Positions 34,518 to 41,847 of a stretch of 64,000 bases of DNA are shown here, piece by piece. The notes under the pieces are model-generated. The model did no database searches. It was not told the DNA's origin and saw only the letters and a list, made by a program, of their open reading frames with translations. Position 1 is the stretch's first letter. The number at the start of each line of letters is the position of its first letter. The DNA lies in contig JAZNOR010000001.1 in assembly GCA_045589235.1 (NCBI GenBank), positions 1 to 64,000 of the forward strand, in the 5' to 3' direction. The translations under genes and the position numbers were made by a program. Source of the stretch: RGIG7332 sp045589235. Its GTDB lineage: Bacteria > Bacillota > Clostridia > Oscillospirales > JAAYXM01.

Positions 34518-34536
34518 GGTCGCGTTATGCGACCTT
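34516..34536. terminator. Weak bidirectional hairpin, mrnC / Asn-rich gene
   Basis: A perfect 8-bp stem (34516-34523 with 34529-34536) with loop GTTAT. Both converging stop codons touch it. The T-runs are short, so termination strength is uncertain. Confidence 0.6.
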
Positions 34537-34676
34537 TAGTACTGCTCGCGATTATCTTTTTTGTTTTCAAAATTATTTTCTTTCTTGTTCTGTTCGTTCT
34601 GCTTATTCTGGAAGTTGTTTTCCTTCTTATTCTGGAAATTGTTATTCTGCTTGTTCTGGTTATTTTCCTTAGACAT
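34536..34676 (-). CDS. Small Asn/Lys/Gln-rich repetitive protein (46 aa)
   Basis: A short minus-strand reading frame starting at ATG 34676, 9 nt after a strong SD AAGGAG (34691-34686). The product is 35 percent Asn (16 of 46), otherwise Gln, Lys, Glu and Phe, with a repeated unit NNFQNKKE / NNFQNKQ / NNFENKK. It has no hydrophobic segment and should be disordered. I do not recognise a family; the composition faintly recalls gamma-type small acid-soluble spore proteins, but that is a guess. The plus-strand frame over the same DNA, rich in Leu/Ile/Phe, is its shadow. Confidence 0.65.
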   Translation of the reverse strand: MSKENNQNKQNNNFQNKKENNFQNKQNEQNKKENNFENKKDNREQY

Positions 34677-34757
34677 TTTCATTTTCTCCTTAATCTTTAT
34701 TGCAAGTTGTTCCTTGCAAGTGCTATTTTGTGCACAAAACTTTGTTATTATTCATAC

Positions 34758-34787
34758 TTGAAAAGGATATACAAAGTATGTTAAAAT
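34758..34787 (+). promoter_or_regulatory. Promoter of yebC
   Basis: TTGAAA (34758-34763), 18 nt, TAAAAT (34782-34787), about 38 nt ahead of the start codon. Confidence 0.6.
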
Positions 34788-34824
34788 AAAATTTACTAAA
34801 AGTATTAATGTAAGGAGTTTTACA

Positions 34825-35541
34825 ATGTCCGGTCATTCTAAATGGAAAAATATTCTTCATAAAAAAGAAAAAACAGATGCACAACGTGCAAAAATATTCA
34901 CAAAAATAGGTCGTGAAATGGCAGTTGCCGTTCGCGAGGGTGGTCCTGATCCTGTTTCCAACTCAAAGCTTCGCGACTGTATCGCAAAAGCTCGCGCAAA
35001 CAATGTGCCGAATGATAACATCAAACGCATTATTGAACGCGCATCAGGTGACGGTGCAACCTATGAAACCATTACCTACGAGGGTTACGGTCCAAGCGGT
35101 ATTGCCGTTATCGTTGAGACTATGACTGATAACAGAAACCGTACTGCAGGTGATGTCCGCCATTATTTTGATAAATTCGGTGGTAACCTCGGTGCTACCG
35201 GCTGTGTTTCCTGGCAGTTCGACCAGAAGGGTGTTATTGTCATAGAAAAAGGCGATACTGATGAAGACGAAATGATGCTTGCATTTTTAGATGCAGGTGC
35301 GGATGATATTGATATGGAGGGCGAAGTATATCAGGTATTCACAAAGCCTGAAGATTTCTCAGCCGTTCGCGAGGCACTTGAATCTGCTAACTATCCTATT
35401 TTAGATGCAAACATAGAAATGGTTCCGCAAAACTATGTCGAGCTTTCATCTGAAGACGATATTAAAAATATGCAAAAATTACTTGATGCACTCGAAGATA
35501 ACGACGATGTGCAGAATGTGTACCACAACTGGGAGGAGTAA
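34825..35541 (+). CDS. yebC: YebC/PmpR/TACO1-family protein
   Basis: A 238-aa protein of the TACO1 family. Members were long called transcriptional regulators and are more recently linked to translation of proline-rich stretches. The start MSGHSKWKNILHKKEKTDAQRA is diagnostic, and GYGPSGIAVIVETMTDNRNRT is the conserved second-domain strand. SD TAAGGAG. The next gene apgM follows after 26 nt, so cotranscription is likely. Confidence 0.93.
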   Translation: MSGHSKWKNILHKKEKTDAQRAKIFTKIGREMAVAVREGGPDPVSNSKLRDCIAKARANNVPNDNIKRIIERASGDGATYETITYEGYGPSGIAVIVETMTDNRNRTAGDVRHYFDKFGGNLGATGCVSWQFDQKGVIVIEKGDTDEDEMMLAFLDAGADDIDMEGEVYQVFTKPEDFSAVREALESANYPILDANIEMVPQNYVELSSEDDIKNMQKLLDALEDNDDVQNVYHNWEE

Positions 35542-35567
35542 TTTCTCCGCACAAGAGGTGAATTTTA

Positions 35568-36770
35568 ATGAGATATGTTGTTATGCTTGGCGACGGTATG
35601 GCTGACCGCCCGGTTCCGGCACTCGGCAACAAAACCCCGCTTGAAGCAGCAAAAAAACCAATGATGGACTATCTTTCGGAAAACGGCGAGTTAGGTCTCG
35701 TTCGCACACTCTATGAAGGTATGCCGACAGGTAGTGATATTGCAAATTTATCCGTTTTAGGATATGACCCTAAAAAGTACTATACAGGTCGTTCTCCGAT
35801 TGAGGCACTCGGTCTTAATATTTCGCTCTGTGACGATGATACGGTTTTTCGTTTAAATCTTGTAAGCATATCAACCGACGAACCGTTTGAAGAAAAAGTT
35901 ATGCTTGACCACAGCTCGGATAAAATTACAAATGAAGAAGCGTATGAGCTGCTTGATGCATTAAATGCAGAATTTGGCTCTGATGCGATTTCCTTCTATC
36001 GCGGCATCAGCTACCGTCACATTTTAATCTGGAAAGGTATTGACTATGGCTACACAATGATGCCGCCGCACGATATTTTAGAGCAGAAGATTACCAAATA
36101 TTTACCGGGTGGTAAATATGGCACGCAAGTGCTGGATATGATGCGCCGCAGCTATGAAATTTTAATGGCGCACCCGGTTAACATTTCCCGAATGGAACGT
36201 GGACTTCGCCCTGCAAACTGTATGTGGCTTTGGGGAGAGGGAACAAAACCGCAGATTGATAAGTTTTCTGACAAATACGGTATTTCGGGTGCTGTTGTAA
36301 CCGCAGTTCCACTTATTGCAGGTCTTGCAAACGGAATGGGACTTAAGTATATTCCCGTTGAGGGCGCAACCGGTGATTACTACACAAATTACGAGGGTAA
36401 AGCAAGCGCGGCAAAGGCTGCGCTTGATGACGGCTGTGATTTTGTATTTATACATGTTGAAGCACCGGATGAGTGCGGTCACGATGGCGATACTGAGCTT
36501 AAAGTAAAAGCAATTGAGCGAATTGATAAGGAGATATTAACTCCGATTAAAGAGAAGCTTGACTCTCTTGACGAGCCGTATCGCATTTTACTTATGCCCG
36601 ACCATGCAACTCCGATTGAAATACGCACTCACTCGCTCGACTTGATTCCGTATGTTATTTATGAAAAGAACGGCGTGAATAAGAGCGGGCTCTCATACAA
36701 TGAGAGCAATGCGGCAAAGACCGGTGTAAATATTTCGTTCGGTCATGATTTAATGAAGAAATTTATTTAA
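35568..36770 (+). CDS. apgM: Cofactor-independent phosphoglycerate mutase (ApgM type)
   Basis: Interconverts 3- and 2-phosphoglycerate in glycolysis. The 400-aa product belongs to the archaeal-type group of the alkaline phosphatase superfamily: metal-site start VVMLGDGMADRPV, phospho-serine region MPTGSDIANLSVLGYDP, and HVEAPDECGHDGD and MPDHATPIEIRTH with metal-binding His and Asp. SD AGAGGTGA. It lies between yebC and argS with short gaps. Homoserine-kinase-like paralogues (ThrH type) are an alternative, but the motifs fit ApgM. Confidence 0.92.
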   Translation: MRYVVMLGDGMADRPVPALGNKTPLEAAKKPMMDYLSENGELGLVRTLYEGMPTGSDIANLSVLGYDPKKYYTGRSPIEALGLNISLCDDDTVFRLNLVSISTDEPFEEKVMLDHSSDKITNEEAYELLDALNAEFGSDAISFYRGISYRHILIWKGIDYGYTMMPPHDILEQKITKYLPGGKYGTQVLDMMRRSYEILMAHPVNISRMERGLRPANCMWLWGEGTKPQIDKFSDKYGISGAVVTAVPLIAGLANGMGLKYIPVEGATGDYYTNYEGKASAAKAALDDGCDFVFIHVEAPDECGHDGDTELKVKAIERIDKEILTPIKEKLDSLDEPYRILLMPDHATPIEIRTHSLDLIPYVIYEKNGVNKSGLSYNESNAAKTGVNISFGHDLMKKFI

Positions 36771-36792
36771 ACTTGGCAAAGGAGAAAGAGTA

Positions 36793-38562
36793 ATGCTAAC
36801 ACTCAAACAAAAGCTGTCTGAAATTGTAAGCGCGGCATTTTCGTCCTGCGGTTACGATGAAAGCTACGGCGGCGTTACAGTTTCAAATCGCGAGGATTTG
36901 TGTCAATTCCAGTGTAATGGTGCACTCGCTGCTGCAAAGTTTTACCGCAAGAATCCCGTTGCAATCGCGCAGGAAATTGTTGCAGCTCTCGAAGGTAATG
37001 AAATTTTTGCATCTGTTACCTTTGCGCCTCCGGGATTTATCAACATGAACGTTTCAGATGATTATCTTGCAGCTTATGCAGGTGAAATGCTCTGCGACTC
37101 TCGTCTTTGCTTGCCAGAGGCAGATGATAAGAAAACAATTGTTATCGACTATGGCGGACCTAATGTTGCAAAGCCGTTGCATATCGGTCATCTTCGTACT
37201 GCAATTATTGGTGAGGCATTAAAGCGTCTTGCTAAGTTCTTGGGTCATAATGTAATCGGCGATGTTCACCTTGGTGACTGGGGCTTACAGATGGGTCTCA
37301 TCATTGCAGGACTTGAGTCAAAACAGCCGGATCTTTGTTATTTTGATGAAAATTACAACGGTGATTATCCTGAAGAATGCCCGGTAACAATTGACGATTT
37401 GAACGCACTTTATCCTGAGGCAAGTGCGCGCTCAAAAGTTGATGAAGAATTTAAAAAGACAGCGCAAAAGGCAACCTATGATTTGCAAAACGGAAGACGT
37501 GGCTATGTCGCACTTTGGAAAAGTTTCCTTGACATTTCCGTTTCTGACCTTAAACGCAGTTACGCAAAGTTGAATGTCGATTTTGACAAGTGGCTCGGCG
37601 AGAGTGACTCGGCACCGTTTGTTGATGATATGATTACATCTCTTAAGGATCGCGGTCTTGCATATTTAAGTGACGGGGCGTTGATTGTTGATGTTGCACT
37701 TCCTGATGACAAAGAGGAAATTCCGCCGATCATAATCAGTAAATCTGACGGAAGCCAGCTATATGGCACAACTGATATTGCTACAATCATTCAGCGCATG
37801 CGTGATTTTAACCCCGATGAAATTTGGTATGTTGTTGATATTCGTCAGGCACTCCACTTCAAACAGGTGTTCCGCGCAACACGCAAGGCAGGCTTTGTTC
37901 GCGATGATACGCAGCTTTTCCACATAGGCTTCGGCACTATGAATGGAAAAGACGGAAAGCCATACAAAACCCGTGATGGCGGTGTTATGCGTCTGTCTGA
38001 TTTAATCGAAACCGTTTCCTCGGCAGCTCTTGCTAAAATGAACGACTCCGAGGTTATGCGCGATGTTTCGGACGAGGATAAGAGAATTGAGGCAGAAAAG
38101 GTCGGCATTGCGGCGCTTAAATTCGGCGACCTTATAAATCAGCCGGCTAAAGACTATGTTTTTGATATGGACCGTTTCCTTGCAAGCGAGGGAAAAACAG
38201 GGCCGTATCTTCAGTATTGTGTTGTTCGTATTGCATCAGTACTCGCTAAAGCTTCGGAATCCAATATCGCACTTGGCGATATTTTGCCGCCTAGCTCTGC
38301 TTCTGAGCGTGCGCTCATATTAAAGCTTGCAAGCGTTGGCGATGTTCTCTTCCGCGCGATTGATGAAAAAGCTCCTACTGGAATTTGCGAAGTTCTTTTC
38401 GATATTGCGGGCGTATTCAACCGCTTCTATCATGAGAATAAAATTTTAACCGAGGAAGATGTTGCCCGCCGCGCATCCTGGTTATCACTATTAAAGCTCA
38501 CACACAAGATGATGACAACGCTCCTTGAAATTCTCGCAATCGACATCCCCGACCATATGTAA
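36793..38562 (+). CDS. argS: Arginyl-tRNA synthetase
   Basis: Charges tRNA-Arg. The 589-aa class I enzyme has an N-terminal tRNA D-loop-binding domain (residues 1-110), the HIGH motif in NVAKPLHIGHLRT, GDVHLGDWGLQMGL, a KMSKS-like loop in KDGKPYKTRDGGVM and the C-terminal DALR anticodon domain from about residue 460. SD AAAGGAGA. It is a functional neighbour in metabolism to the arg operon, but no ARG box was seen near it. Confidence 0.97.
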   Translation: MLTLKQKLSEIVSAAFSSCGYDESYGGVTVSNREDLCQFQCNGALAAAKFYRKNPVAIAQEIVAALEGNEIFASVTFAPPGFINMNVSDDYLAAYAGEMLCDSRLCLPEADDKKTIVIDYGGPNVAKPLHIGHLRTAIIGEALKRLAKFLGHNVIGDVHLGDWGLQMGLIIAGLESKQPDLCYFDENYNGDYPEECPVTIDDLNALYPEASARSKVDEEFKKTAQKATYDLQNGRRGYVALWKSFLDISVSDLKRSYAKLNVDFDKWLGESDSAPFVDDMITSLKDRGLAYLSDGALIVDVALPDDKEEIPPIIISKSDGSQLYGTTDIATIIQRMRDFNPDEIWYVVDIRQALHFKQVFRATRKAGFVRDDTQLFHIGFGTMNGKDGKPYKTRDGGVMRLSDLIETVSSAALAKMNDSEVMRDVSDEDKRIEAEKVGIAALKFGDLINQPAKDYVFDMDRFLASEGKTGPYLQYCVVRIASVLAKASESNIALGDILPPSSASERALILKLASVGDVLFRAIDEKAPTGICEVLFDIAGVFNRFYHENKILTEEDVARRASWLSLLKLTHKMMTTLLEILAIDIPDHM

Positions 38563-38597
38563 AAGAAGTGTATTATGTAGAATGCAGTTAAGGACAC
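38561..38597 (+). repeat. 37-nt direct repeat, copy 1 (behind argS)
   Basis: Starts AAAAGAAGTGT and ends GTTAAGGACAC, with 15 variable nt between. An equally long copy with the same ends lies at 40453-40489, so the two flank the second solute-binding protein gene. Each is followed by a terminator with AAAGCC...GGCTTT arms. Confidence 0.6.
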
Positions 38598-38607
38598 CTC
38601 GTCAGTT

Positions 38608-38640
38608 AAAGCCATTGATTTCAAGAATCAATGGCTTTTT
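38608..38640 (+). terminator. Terminator of argS
   Basis: A 13-bp stem (38608-38620 with 38626-38638) with loop TCAAG, followed by T's. The remaining part of this roughly 300-nt gap (38641-38784) shows no gene or clear structure. Confidence 0.9.
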
Positions 38641-38784
38641 ATGTCTTTTAAGGTGCGGACGTTTATGAGGAGCACTTTTGTTTTGGTGATAGCTCGGTGG
38701 CAATGCAATCTACAATAAATTTTTTCGTGTTATTCATTTTCTACAGTGATAATATTATAAATTTGCTCTCTTGGCTGAATATAG

Positions 38785-38813
38785 TTGACTTTTCGGAGTG
38801 CGTTTGATATGCT
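38785..38813 (+). promoter_or_regulatory. Promoter and leader of solute-binding protein 2
   Basis: TTGACT (38785-38790), 17 nt, TATGCT (38808-38813), closely resembling the promoter of copy 1 (TTGACTTTT... then TATxCT and ATAATG). The leader carries the same hairpin ACTGC-AAAA-GCAGT (38832-38845) and SD AAAGGAGG. Confidence 0.65.
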
Positions 38814-38867
38814 GATAATGTAGTTGTGTTAACTGCAAAAGCAGTAAAAATAAAAGGAGGGAAACTT

Positions 38868-40445
38868 ATGAAAAACACATTTAAACGCGTTCTCGCATTA
38901 GCTCTTGCAGGTGCTATGGCACTCAGCTTTGTTGCTTGCGATAACGGCGGCGGTAATGCAGAGAACAATGTCGGTGAAGTTGCTGACGGTAAGCTTTTCC
39001 CGGAGGGAACTGTAATCAGTATGACCATCCCGAGCTCTGCTTCATGGCCGTACAACGAAAATTGGATTGTTTGGGACTACCTTGAGGAAGCAACAGGTGC
39101 AAAACTCCAAATCAACGCTATCCCTGGTGCTGATATCATCACAAAGGTTAACCTTATGATGGCATCACCGGAAAATTTCCCGGATCTTCTCTTCATGGAC
39201 TATAAGGGAGACGTTAACGGTCACGCACTCGATGGTGCATTCGTTAACTTAAAAGAGCATCTTGACGAGATGCCAACATTTGTTGCTCGTGCAGAAGCTA
39301 TGCCGCAGGGCAAGGATATGTTCCTCGCTGAGCTTGGTGCAGGTGACGGCGGCCTTTACTTTGCAGGTGCAATTCCGGTAGGTCTCGGTAACGCTCGTTG
39401 CTGGTTATACCGCCGCGATATTTTTGAAAAGAACAACTTAGAGCCGCCGAAAACAGAGGCTGAAATGCTTGATGTTGCTCGCGAGCTTAAAAAGATATAT
39501 CCTGACTCATATCCGCTTTGCTTCCGCAACGGTTTAGGTCAGATGGACGTTATGGGCCCGATGTGGAAGGAATACTTTACATACGGTCTCTACTATGACT
39601 TCAACAATGAAAAGTGGAACTACGGTGCGCTTGAAAAAGACATTATGTTCCACATTATCGAACTCTTCCAGACAATGCATTCAGAAGGTCTCGTTCCTTC
39701 TGACTTCCTCACAATTTCAGGTAAGTCATGGGAAGAGCTTGTTTCAACAAACCGCGGCTTTATGATGCCTGAGTATTCAAGCCGTACTTCGTTCTTTAAC
39801 AAACCGGCTCGTGTAGATAACCCTGAATTTACTTTAGCATATATGGATCCGCCAAAGGGCGGCACAGAGGCCGGTGCACAGATGATTGCAAACTACGTTA
39901 CCAACCCGACAGGCTTTGCAGTATTCCAGACCGGCGATGACAAGAGAATTGCAAATGCAATCAAGTATGTTGACTGGTTATATTCTGACGAGGCTGCAGT
40001 AATTGGTGGCTACGGTAAAGAAGGCGAAACATACACCGTTGATGCTGATGGTGTAAAGCATGTAATTCTTGAAGAGGGCGAAACCTCATCTGTAAGATAT
40101 GGTTTCGGCACACATGGTATCAAGCTCTATTCTGACAAGGCAGCTGCTGAAGCTGATCTTAAGAAGATTCCGGAGATGTGGGAAATTTACGAGAACTTCC
40201 AGAGAACAACTGTTCCGAACCAGAACCCGTTATATTGGCTCGGTTGGAGCGATGACGAGCAGGATACCTATGATGAGTACTTTGTTGCAGTTGATACTTA
40301 CACAAAGGAAATGCTTGCTAAGTTCATCTTAAAGCAGGAGCCGATGAGTAAATACGACGAGTTTATCAAGACTCTTGAAGAACTTGGCGTTAACGAGCTT
40401 ATAAGTATTTGCGAAAGCGCATATGCTCGCGCAACAGGTAAATAA
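38868..40445 (+). CDS. Extracellular solute-binding lipoprotein (copy 2)
   Basis: A 525-aa paralogue of the protein at 23617-25197, with the same layout: signal peptide, lipobox LSFVAC, short Gly/Asn linker, then a two-lobed binding domain (WPYNENWIVWDYLEEATG, PDLLFMDYKGD). The C-terminus ends in similar helices (MLAKFILKQEPMSKYDEF). No permease or ATPase genes for this family lie next to it; the neighbouring ChvE-MmsAB importer is complete and of another class. It probably shares a transporter encoded elsewhere. The start is ATG 38868; the upstream open frame has no SD. Confidence 0.88.
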   Translation: MKNTFKRVLALALAGAMALSFVACDNGGGNAENNVGEVADGKLFPEGTVISMTIPSSASWPYNENWIVWDYLEEATGAKLQINAIPGADIITKVNLMMASPENFPDLLFMDYKGDVNGHALDGAFVNLKEHLDEMPTFVARAEAMPQGKDMFLAELGAGDGGLYFAGAIPVGLGNARCWLYRRDIFEKNNLEPPKTEAEMLDVARELKKIYPDSYPLCFRNGLGQMDVMGPMWKEYFTYGLYYDFNNEKWNYGALEKDIMFHIIELFQTMHSEGLVPSDFLTISGKSWEELVSTNRGFMMPEYSSRTSFFNKPARVDNPEFTLAYMDPPKGGTEAGAQMIANYVTNPTGFAVFQTGDDKRIANAIKYVDWLYSDEAAVIGGYGKEGETYTVDADGVKHVILEEGETSSVRYGFGTHGIKLYSDKAAAEADLKKIPEMWEIYENFQRTTVPNQNPLYWLGWSDDEQDTYDEYFVAVDTYTKEMLAKFILKQEPMSKYDEFIKTLEELGVNELISICESAYARATGK

Positions 40446-40495
40446 GTATAAAAAAAGAAGTGTCGTAAGAGACGTTCTGTTAAGGACACGTTATT

Positions 40496-40600
40496 AGCCT
40501 CTCCTGTGTAAGGGGAGGTGGGTTGCGAAGCGACTCGGAGGGGTTGTCAATCCCTCAGTCAAATCTTTGATTTGACAGCTCCCTTTACACAAGGGAGCCT
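40496..40600 (+). repeat. MITE-like intergenic repeat, about 105 bp
   Basis: Imperfect terminal inverted repeats of about 25 nt (40496-40520 and 40576-40600, each with a GTGTAA/TTACAC core) flank internal hairpins, including GTCAAATC-TTT-GATTTGAC (8 bp) and GAGGG...CCCTC. From memory, the same kind of sequence (...GTGTAAGGGGAGGTG..., ...GGTTGTCAATCCCTC...) is scattered in many gut Clostridia genomes. It contains no gene. Confidence 0.7.
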
Positions 40601-40604
40601 CCAA

Positions 40605-40637
40605 AAAGCCTTGAACTTACTTAAGTTCAAGGCTTTT
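40605..40637. terminator. Terminator between solute-binding protein 2 and mmsB
   Basis: A 15-bp stem (40605-40619 with 40622-40636) with a minimal loop and A/T runs. It can serve both converging transcripts. Confidence 0.85.
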
Positions 40638-40675
40638 ACTGTCCTTTGGTGTATTCTTATTAAGATACTTCTTTT

Positions 40676-41833
40676 TTATGCGCGGTTTCCGCGTTTTTTT
40701 GAGAGAATATCGAACACAACCGCGGCAAGAAGCACAAGACCTTTAATCGTCTGTACCATATCGGAACCTACACCCATAATTGAAAGTCCGTTATTGAGAA
40801 CGCCGATTACGAGCGCACCGATAATTGCACCGATTACCGTGCCGATACCACCTGAGCTTGATGCACCGCCAATAAAGCAAGATGCGATCGCATCAAGCTC
40901 GAAATTTAAACCTGCAGTAGGAGTTGCCGCCTGAAGACGCGAGGTGTAAACAACGCCTGCAACTGCAGCAAGTGTTGACATATTAACAAATGTCCAGAAA
41001 AGAATTTTTTTCGTTTTAATGCCCGATAAAATTGCAGCTTTTTCATTACCGCCCATTGCATATAAATATCTTCCCGGCACGGTTTTACTTGTGAAAAACG
41101 AATACGCAATAATTAAAATAAGCATTAGAATGAGCAGAATCGGGATTCCTTTATACATTGCAAGCCATATTGAGAAAAGAGCAATCGCAGCAACGATTAA
41201 AACAGAGCTGATAATAAAAAATGTGAGAGATTGTGTATCGAAGCCTTTTTTCTTTCGTTGTGCACGACGGCGTATACTAATGAAAAGATAAACGAAAATA
41301 GCAACTCCGCCTAGAATGAGAGCGCTTGTGGCGTTTGGAACAAAGCCCGAAGAAATTAAATTAAAATCGTTTGGAAAAGGAGAGAGTGTAAGGCCCTGCA
41401 GAACAAATTGCGTGAGTCCGCGGAATACGAGCATACCGGCAAGTGTTACTATAAACGCAGGTATTCTCATATACGCAATCCAAAAGCCTTGCCATGCACC
41501 GATGAGGCCACCGAGAACCAATGCAATCAGCACGGCAAGCCATGTGTTAAAGCCCATCTGAACAATTAACTCGCCGAGTACTGCGCCGATAAATGCAACA
41601 ACGGAGCCAACACTTAAGTCGATACTGCCACTGCTCAGAATACAGAGGAGCATACCGATGGTGAGGATTATTACATAGCTGTTTTGCATTATAAGATTAG
41701 TTACATTTTGCGGAGTTAAAAGAATTCCGCCGGTAAGAATCTGAAACAGAACCATAATTACAACGAGGGCGATAAGCATACTGAACTGTCGCAGATTCAT
41801 ACTTATATTTATTTTATTTTTAAGTTTGTCCAT
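40676..41833 (-). CDS. mmsB: Multiple-monosaccharide ABC transporter permease
   Basis: Membrane subunit of a CUT2-type sugar importer. The 385-aa product has about ten helices and the CUT2 permease signature LCILSSGSIDLSVGSVVAF near residue 65 and the EAA-like region RIPAFIVTLAGMLVFRGL. The C-terminal SCFIGGASSSGGIGTVIGAI is also typical. It is the last gene of the chvE-mmsA-mmsB operon, 14 nt behind mmsA. SD AAAGGAGA. Likely substrates are xylose, arabinose, galactose or glucose; the exact range is unknown. Confidence 0.93.
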   Translation of the reverse strand: MDKLKNKINISMNLRQFSMLIALVVIMVLFQILTGGILLTPQNVTNLIMQNSYVIILTIGMLLCILSSGSIDLSVGSVVAFIGAVLGELIVQMGFNTWLAVLIALVLGGLIGAWQGFWIAYMRIPAFIVTLAGMLVFRGLTQFVLQGLTLSPFPNDFNLISSGFVPNATSALILGGVAIFVYLFISIRRRAQRKKKGFDTQSLTFFIISSVLIVAAIALFSIWLAMYKGIPILLILMLILIIAYSFFTSKTVPGRYLYAMGGNEKAAILSGIKTKKILFWTFVNMSTLAAVAGVVYTSRLQAATPTAGLNFELDAIASCFIGGASSSGGIGTVIGAIIGALVIGVLNNGLSIMGVGSDMVQTIKGLVLLAAVVFDILSKKRGNRA

Positions 41834-41847
41834 AATTTATTTCTCCT

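Larger units (their letters stand above)
40451..40677 (+). repeat. Nested palindromic structure behind solute-binding protein 2
   Basis: Outer arms 40451-40464 and 40664-40677 (13 of 14 pair) match the compact terminator behind copy 1. Between them lie a second pair of arms AAGGACA (40482-40488) and TGTCCTT (40640-40646), a MITE-like unit and another terminator hairpin. It looks like a terminator opened up by a roughly 200-nt insert. It includes copy 2 of the 37-nt repeat (40453-40489). Confidence 0.55.

Noticed and set aside
34527..34784. Plus-strand 85-aa frame very rich in Leu, Ile, Phe and Val
   Set aside because: It has no SD and its odd composition is the complement of Asn/Lys/Gln codons in the minus-strand small gene, which has a strong SD and a sensible stop.
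40518..40934. 138-aa frame across the MITE-like repeat and the 3' end of mmsB
   Set aside because: It reads antisense through a conserved permease gene and through non-coding repeats; no SD.
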